DNA of 5,276 bases from assembly GCA_017560175.1 (NCBI GenBank), contig JAFYOK010000170.1:1-5276 (forward strand). The letters run 5' to 3'. The notes beneath the pieces were generated by a model. It saw only the letters and a list, made by a program, of their open reading frames with translations, did no database searches and was not told the DNA's origin. Origin of the DNA: Clostridia bacterium. GTDB lineage: Bacteria > Bacillota > Clostridia > Oscillospirales > Butyricicoccaceae. Positions within the stretch are counted from its first letter, which is position 1, and the number at the start of each line of letters is the position of its first letter. The position numbers and the translations under genes were made by a program. Below are positions 1 through 3,632 of the stretch, in pieces.

Positions 1-86
1 ATCGGCCCCTACAGGGGCGTTGAGCCGATTTGCTGCACCGCGCCTATGTCGGACGATCGTAGGGGATGGGTTTCCCATCCCGACAT
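1..86. repeat. Non-coding stem-loop-rich intergenic segment (probable dispersed repeat, cut by window edge)
   Basis: No gene is supported here. The stretch is made of short inverted repeats. ATCGGC at 1-6 pairs with GCCGAT at 23-28. CCCCTAC at 6-12 is the reverse complement of GTAGGGG at 59-65. GGGATGGG at 63-70 and CCCATCCC at 74-81 form a perfect 8-bp stem with a TTT loop. Such stem-loop strings next to other repeats are typical of dispersed intergenic repeats in gut clostridia. Only one copy is in the window, so repeat status is inferred from its look and position. It may continue beyond base 1. Confidence 0.45.
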
Positions 87-259
87 CGGCCATTTGGCCG
101 TATTCATTTTGTCATCCCGAGCTTGTCGAGGGATCTCACACCGAGCGAAAGGTCTTGGTGCAGTTGGCAGAACTGTGCATGAGATCCTTCGATTGCGCTG
201 CGCTCCACTCAGGATGACAATGGAGCTGCGTGCAGGTAGTCAACAGTCCCTCATCCGTC
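87..259. repeat. Dispersed palindromic repeat, copy A (direct repeat of 1352-1519)
   Basis: This segment matches 1352-1519 in the same orientation. From 111 to 259 the match to 1371-1519 is gap-free, with seven mismatches that I count by eye. It opens with the palindrome CGGCCATTTGGCCG (87-100). The core at 111-218 has inverted ends: GTCATCCCGAG at 111-121 against CTCAGGATGAC at 208-218, one mismatch. Inner arms also pair: TCGAGGGATCTC near 126-137 with GAGATCCTTCGA near 181-192. It therefore resembles a small non-autonomous palindromic element with no coding capacity. Frames read through it give the spurious peptides often annotated from this kind of repeat. It lies downstream of the sortase terminator. 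Confidence 0.8.
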
Positions 260-290
260 TTGCTTCGCAAGCCTCCTTTCCCACTCCTTA
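244..290. repeat. Small hairpin module, copy A (degenerate)
   Basis: The module begins with CAGTCCCTCATCCGTC, continues with a CTTGC-TTC-GCAAG hairpin (259-271) and then GCCTCC. It is the counterpart of the module at 1505-1559, with the same layout but a different hairpin sequence. The second hairpin of that module (CCTCCCC/GGGGAAGG) is not preserved here: the sequence runs on as pyrimidine-rich TCCTTTCCCACTCC with no GGGGAAGG partner. Confidence 0.5.
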
Positions 291-292
291 TT

Positions 293-373
293 AATAAATA
301 CAAAAACCAAGCACCGCGCAGGTTCGTGTCTCCCGGAGAGATAAGCAGGAGATTCGAAACTTGCGCGGTGCTT
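293..373 (-). terminator. Long-stem intrinsic terminator after the sortase gene
   Basis: The arms at 309-320 (AAGCACCGCGCA) and 362-373 (TGCGCGGTGCTT) are perfect 12-bp complements. Pairing continues inward imperfectly (GGTTCG against CGAAAC, then TCTCC against GGAGA), giving roughly 25 paired positions around a loop of about 14 bases. Read on the minus strand, the stem is followed at once by GGTTTTTGTATTTATT (293-308), a U-rich tail. It starts about 30 bases after the sortase stop, which is the expected place for the end of the pilus operon. The stem is longer than most intrinsic terminators. Confidence 0.8.
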
Positions 374-403
374 ATATCATGGCCCGAACCGATGAACATT
401 CGG

Positions 404-1273
404 TCAGCGTGATGCTTGATCGGATGCCGGTGTCCTGGGGGCTTCTTCTTTTTTGGGCTTGGGCGGTTCGCGATATTTGACCATAAGATGGATGAGGAAG
501 GCCAGCAGCATGGGAGCTGCGACAGCCGGGGTGACCAGCAGAGGCTCGATGCGGAAGGCCTCGCTGGAAACATAGAGCACGGGTTTTTCCTTAATGGTCT
601 CGATGCGGATGCCGCGCACCAGCAGACGGTGGGTATTGATGCCGTAGGGGGTACAGGTAAAGAGAGTGCAATGATCCATACCCTCCACGATGACCAGTTC
701 ATCCACCTCTTTTGGGGTGATAACCTTGACCTGATCGACCTGATAGGTCAGCACCTGGTCGAGAATGATAACTTGAAAGGTATCGCCCGGTTCCAGATGG
801 TCGAGGTCGGTAAACAGTTTGGCGGTGGCCAGACCGCGATGGGCCGACATGACGCTATGGGTATTCTCGCCGCCAACCGGCAGGCTGGAGCCTTCCAGAT
901 GACCGACACCGCGGTTGAGCACCTCCTCGGATGTGCCGTGATAGACAGGCAGTTCAACGCCGATCTTGTCGATCTTGACATAACCCATGATGCTGGTGCC
1001 CTCCACCTTGAGCGCCTCATAGTAGCCGGGGACATTTCGGTAGTCGCGGAGGGGAAAATCGGTGGCATAAAGTGCCGCATTATAGTCGTAGGCCGATTGA
1101 AAGATGGCCGAATAATCTTCGGGCTCCATATTTTCCAATACCGATTCATAGTCGGTGATGGCACGGGTCTGGGTTTTGGAGTTCCAGTAATTACTGAATG
1201 CCGGATACAACAGAACGCAGATGCCGATCAGAAAGCCGACGGTCAGAATGATCCAGATTTTACGCGATCTCAT
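404..1273 (-). CDS. Class C (pilin-polymerising) sortase
   Basis: A membrane-anchored cysteine transpeptidase that would cleave LPxTG signals of the neighbouring pilins and link subunits by isopeptide bonds on the outer face of the membrane. With the start at 1273 it has 289 residues: a hydrophobic segment at about 6-24; the sortase core with His145 in SAHRG, Cys207 in TLFTCTPYG and Arg216 in NTHRLLVRG; a second membrane segment at about 244-265; and a short charged tail rich in Lys, Glu and Pro. This two-segment layout and TLxTCTPYGxNTHR are typical of class C. The start is chosen because AGAAGGGAG lies six bases upstream. ATG codons at 1279 and 1300 are in frame but poorly placed, and the open frame runs back to 1468 only through a dispersed repeat. 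The lid motif Asp-Pro-aromatic is not seen; TDFPL (Asp72-Phe-Pro) occupies roughly its place. It is separated from the pilin gene by 358 bp of repeats. Confidence 0.95.
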   Translation of the reverse strand: MRSRKIWIILTVGFLIGICVLLYPAFSNYWNSKTQTRAITDYESVLENMEPEDYSAIFQSAYDYNAALYATDFPLRDYRNVPGYYEALKVEGTSIMGYVKIDKIGVELPVYHGTSEEVLNRGVGHLEGSSLPVGGENTHSVMSAHRGLATAKLFTDLDHLEPGDTFQVIILDQVLTYQVDQVKVITPKEVDELVIVEGMDHCTLFTCTPYGINTHRLLVRGIRIETIKEKPVLYVSSEAFRIEPLLVTPAVAAPMLLAFLIHLMVKYREPPKPKKEEAPRTPASDQASR

Positions 1274-1279
1274 AAGCAT

Positions 1280-1288
1280 CTCCCTTCT
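1280..1288 (-). promoter_or_regulatory. Ribosome binding site of the sortase gene
   Basis: The minus strand reads AGAAGGGAG, then ATGCTT, then the ATG at 1273. The six-base spacing fits this ATG. The ATG at 1279 would directly touch the purine tract, and the ATG at 1300 lies upstream of it. The site therefore decides the start. Confidence 0.75.
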
Positions 1289-1302
1289 GTAGTATTTCAT
1301 GT

Positions 1303-1351
1303 AGGCTTCCCCTCTGGGGAAGCTGTCATCCGACAGGATGACTGATGAGGC
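1303..1351 (-). repeat. Small hairpin module, copy C (inverted relative to copies A and B)
   Basis: Read on the minus strand this is CCTCATCAGTC, then a 7-bp hairpin GTCATCC-TGTC-GGATGAC (1325-1342), then a perfect 8-bp hairpin GCTTCCCC-AGA-GGGGAAGC (1305-1323). The order (CCTCATC, hairpin, CTTCCCC/GGGGAAG hairpin) is that of the module at 1505-1559, which lies in the opposite orientation at the far side of repeat copy B. The second hairpin ends about 17 bases before the sortase ribosome binding site, so it would sit in the 5' leader of any transcript reading into the sortase. No U-run follows it, so it is not a terminator in that direction. Confidence 0.6.
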
Positions 1352-1519
1352 CGGCCATTTGGCCGTATCTGTCATCCCGAGCTTGTCGAGGGATCTTACA
1401 CCGAGCGAAAGGTCTTGATGCAGTTGGCAGAACTGTGCGTGAGATCCTTCGATTGCGCTGCGCTCCACTCAGGATGACAATGGAGCTGCGTGCAGATGGT
1501 CAGAAGTCCCTCATCCGTC
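1352..1519. repeat. Dispersed palindromic repeat, copy B (direct repeat of 87-259)
   Basis: The second copy of the palindromic element, in the same orientation and offset by 1260 bases over its main block. It carries the CGGCCATTTGGCCG palindrome at 1352-1365, the outer inverted ends GTCATCCCGAG (1371-1381) and CTCAGGATGAC (1468-1478), and the same inner arms. Between the palindrome and the core it is five bases shorter than copy A. It fills most of the gap between the pilin and sortase genes and is flanked by oppositely oriented copies of the small hairpin module (1303-1351 and 1505-1559), giving a composite, symmetrical unit. Confidence 0.8.
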
Positions 1520-1559
1520 ACCCTACGGGTGCCACCTCCCCCCAGGGGAAGGTTTTTTT
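1505..1559 (+). terminator. Small hairpin module, copy B, ending in a plus-strand terminator-like structure
   Basis: The module reads AGTCCCTCATCCGTC, then the hairpin CACCC-TAC-GGGTG (1519-1531), then a second stem CCTCCCC (1535-1541) against GGGGAAGG (1545-1552, one bulged A), followed directly by seven T (1553-1559). Stem plus T-run has the geometry of an intrinsic terminator on the plus strand. No plus-strand gene lies upstream in the window, so its use as a terminator is uncertain; it could stop antisense transcription into the pilin gene. In the pilin-to-sortase direction the T-run becomes an A-run before the stem, so termination is not expected. Confidence 0.5.
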
Positions 1560-1564
1560 AATAT

Positions 1565-1592
1565 GGGACCGCTGCAAAATTGCAGCGGTCCC
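1565..1592. terminator. Strong perfect hairpin 3' of the major pilin gene
   Basis: GGGACCGCTGCAA (1565-1577) and TTGCAGCGGTCCC (1580-1592) are perfect complements, realistically an 11-bp GC-rich stem with a six-base loop, about 40 bases after the pilin stop. On the minus strand the downstream sequence is ATATTAAAAAAA, which is not a good U-run, so full termination of pilin mRNA is doubtful. On the plus strand TTTGTTT follows, a better tail. It could act as a partial terminator or as a 3' stabiliser that keeps pilin mRNA more abundant than sortase mRNA. That role is inference. Confidence 0.55.
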
Positions 1593-1631
1593 TTTGTTTC
1601 AGCGTAAATCAGATGATGTTATACCGGGAAA

Positions 1632-3554
1632 TTAGTCCTGGTAAACGGTCATCTTCTTCTGTGTGATCAGCAGGACTGCGAAGCCGATGGCAACGATGGT
1701 ACCGATGGTGATCATCTTGACTGTACCTGCACCACCTGTGGAGGGCAGTTCAGAGCCCTGGTAGTTGATGATGGTGATTGTGTGTGCAACGATGGCAGGC
1801 AGATCCTGGCGGTTGCCGTCTGCATCGGGCAGAGATACATAGCCGGGGAAGCTCTCTGTCTTTGCACCACCCTCGGGGCCGACAGTGATGGTTGTAACGC
1901 CGGGCAGAGGATTATAGCCGACAGGAGGATTGGTCTCCTTGATGTAGTAAGTACCGGCTTCCAGACCCAGGATGATCAGCTGACCATCTTCCAGAGTGGT
2001 GATGTCGTTTCTGGGATTTTCGCTGCCGTTGGGATTGGGTGCATCAACTGTACCGTTGATGTAGTCTTCCCAGTAGCCAGCATAACGCTCTCTGGATGTG
2101 ACTCTGTTCTGACCGGATGTGTCGTTGGCAAAGTCATCGAGGATATAAACACCGGGATTGTTGGTGGGAATGACATAAACGGGGATGGTGCAATCTGCGT
2201 CCTGATAGATTTCGAAGGTCGCGCCGGCCAGACGTGTGGCAGGCTTCTGTGTAGCTGCATCGCCGTCGTTGGCAGTCTTGATGATGGCCATGTTGTAGGT
2301 CTTGGTGACTGTGATCTCGGGATCTTCGGGACCGTAGGTACCGTCTGTGGTGACCCAGTCCAGCCAAGCCTTGTTCTCTGCATTGCTGTTGACAGCATCG
2401 GGGCCGACAGCTGCGGTATAGATGATCTCAACATGGGCGGGAGAACCGTACATAGATTCGGAATAGACTTCGTTGTTGTCGTCCTTGCGCAGGTCAAAGT
2501 CCAGCTTAAAGCCCTGGGTTGCGTTCTGCTTGCCTGTGAAGGTGTAGTCATCCAGCCAGGGAATGACGATTTCGAAAGCATCGTAGGTGTAATGGATCAG
2601 ATACCAATCAGCTGTGTTGGGATCAGGCTCCTGGCCTTCTGTGATGGTACCCCAGCCTGCGCCGATGTATTCCCACTCATCTGTATCGATGGCATCGTTG
2701 GCACAGTAGTAGAAGCCCTTATCCAGAGTATGAACTTCACCGGTCTTCTTGTCTGTGACGGTGATGGCGATGTCCTGGAACTCAACCCACAGAGAAGAGC
2801 TCTTTTCATCTCGGATGACGTAATACTTGATCAGATCGTCGCCGTCGTAGTTGGTGGCGCCAAAGGAGACCTTATAGGTGACGTCGTCACCGACCAGTGC
2901 CGAGTTGGACTCGACCCAGTTGGGTTTGCCTTCTGTGTCAACACCGGCCTGGACCTTCTTCTCGAAGAGGTCATCAACGTCATTGGGTTCCTGGTTCTTA
3001 TCTACAACGGTGATGTCGGGTGTGTTGGAGTTGACGGTTACGAGAGCGCCCAGCGAGCTGGTGATCAGATAGTAACCGTAGGGCAGATTTTCAAAGACAA
3101 TGGGCTCGGCCATCTCGCCCTCTTCCTCAGACTCAGGCTGCAGGGTAACGGTGGGAAGGACGGGCTGTACGGAATCATTTTCAACCAGTTCCTGCAGATA
3201 AGCGAACAGAACGTCATCGCCGATACCGTCCTTCAGGGTGACTGCGTTGGAGTCGGGGTTGTAGTTGAAGATGTCGTTGGTATAGGTCTTTGTCTCTTCA
3301 TCATACTCGAACATCAGATCAAAAACGGGGTTGGGATCCAGCGCGGTGCCGGGATCGATGGAGTAAGCAACGCCCTTCTTGCCGGTTTCTTCAACGGCAG
3401 GCTTGTAGGTTGCGTCGAAGATCTTGTAGATAGCATACTCAACGCCGAAGGTGGGGTTGGCGATGGTGATCGAGCCGGTCTCGGCTGCGAATACGTTGAC
3501 ACTCAGAGAGAGAACGAGTGCCAGAGCCATCATGAAAGCAAATGCTCTTTTCAT
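1632..3554 (-). CDS. Major (backbone) pilin, SpaA-type, LPSTG-anchored
   Basis: A secreted 640-residue fibre subunit. Residues 1-23 are a signal peptide (MKRAFAFMMALALVLSLSV, likely cleavage after VFA). An N-terminal domain ends at YGYYLITSSLG (159-169) and is followed by TVVDKNQEP (182-190), where Lys186 is in the place of the lysine of the usual YPK pilin motif. Domain D2 (about 191-420) has FEKKV (Lys199/200), an Asp in VIRDE (249) and NKAWLDW (Asn394), candidates for an isopeptide triad. Domain D3 (about 421-600) has IIKTAND (Lys426), GTYYIKETNPP, whose Glu540 is the E-box glutamate, and Asn597 in IINYQG, a second likely isopeptide set. The sorting signal is LPSTG (603-607), a hydrophobic segment and a tail with QKKMTVYQD. 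The start is supported by AAAGGA seven bases upstream. It lies between the large surface protein and the sortase expected to polymerise it. Confidence 0.95.
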   Translation of the reverse strand: MKRAFAFMMALALVLSLSVNVFAAETGSITIANPTFGVEYAIYKIFDATYKPAVEETGKKGVAYSIDPGTALDPNPVFDLMFEYDEETKTYTNDIFNYNPDSNAVTLKDGIGDDVLFAYLQELVENDSVQPVLPTVTLQPESEEEGEMAEPIVFENLPYGYYLITSSLGALVTVNSNTPDITVVDKNQEPNDVDDLFEKKVQAGVDTEGKPNWVESNSALVGDDVTYKVSFGATNYDGDDLIKYYVIRDEKSSSLWVEFQDIAITVTDKKTGEVHTLDKGFYYCANDAIDTDEWEYIGAGWGTITEGQEPDPNTADWYLIHYTYDAFEIVIPWLDDYTFTGKQNATQGFKLDFDLRKDDNNEVYSESMYGSPAHVEIIYTAAVGPDAVNSNAENKAWLDWVTTDGTYGPEDPEITVTKTYNMAIIKTANDGDAATQKPATRLAGATFEIYQDADCTIPVYVIPTNNPGVYILDDFANDTSGQNRVTSRERYAGYWEDYINGTVDAPNPNGSENPRNDITTLEDGQLIILGLEAGTYYIKETNPPVGYNPLPGVTTITVGPEGGAKTESFPGYVSLPDADGNRQDLPAIVAHTITIINYQGSELPSTGGAGTVKMITIGTIVAIGFAVLLITQKKMTVYQD

Positions 3555-3561
3555 AATGATT

Positions 3562-3568
3562 TCCTTTC
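3562..3568 (-). promoter_or_regulatory. Ribosome binding site of the major pilin gene
   Basis: The minus strand reads GAAAGGA followed by seven bases (AATCATT) and the ATG at 3554. It is preceded by an A- and purine-rich unstructured leader (AAAAATAAAGAGAAAAAAG), which favours high translation, as expected for an abundant backbone subunit. I see no convincing promoter in the 78-bp gap. Confidence 0.8.
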
Positions 3569-3597
3569 TTTTTTCTCTTTATTTTTGGATTCAGCAA

Positions 3598-3621
3598 GGC
3601 GCAATCCATGGATTTTGCGCC
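3598..3621 (-). terminator. Hairpin between the large surface protein and pilin genes (possible attenuator or processing site)
   Basis: On the minus strand GGCGC and AATC pair with GATT and GCGCC around the loop CATG, with two unpaired A in the left arm. The hairpin starts about 11 bases after the upstream stop. The downstream sequence is TTGCTGAATCC, without a U-run, so it is a weak terminator at best. It could mark an mRNA processing or stability boundary between the low-abundance tip protein and the abundant pilin. The role is inferred; the structure is seen. Confidence 0.4.
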
Positions 3622-3632
3622 ACTCCGGGGGC

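Noticed and set aside
20..294. Short plus-strand frames across the repeats at 20-294 and 1345-1635
   Set aside because: They translate the palindromic repeat itself (peptides such as CHPELVEGSH), a known source of spurious gene calls.
309..373. A tRNA-like signal: GTTTCGAATC on the minus strand resembles a T-loop
   Set aside because: No D-arm, anticodon arm or acceptor stem can be folded around it, and the segment is better explained as the arm of the terminator stem.
136..702. A minus-strand frame of 188 codons overlapping the sortase gene end and repeat copy A
   Set aside because: It is an alternate frame of the sortase and then of the non-coding repeat; the product is low-complexity and ends in typical repeat-derived peptide.
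416..1345. A 309-codon plus-strand open frame antisense to the sortase
   Set aside because: It is in codon register with the sortase gene and explained by the same codon avoidance; no domain or credible start is seen.
87..1519. A CRISPR array from the repeated segments
   Set aside because: There are only two copies of about 150 bp, spaced 1260 bp apart around a gene, with no short regular repeats or spacers.
3555..3632. A promoter for the pilin gene (TTGCGC, 17 bases, TAAAGA)
   Set aside because: Each half matches the consensus at only three of six positions; the spacing alone is not enough in an A-rich leader.
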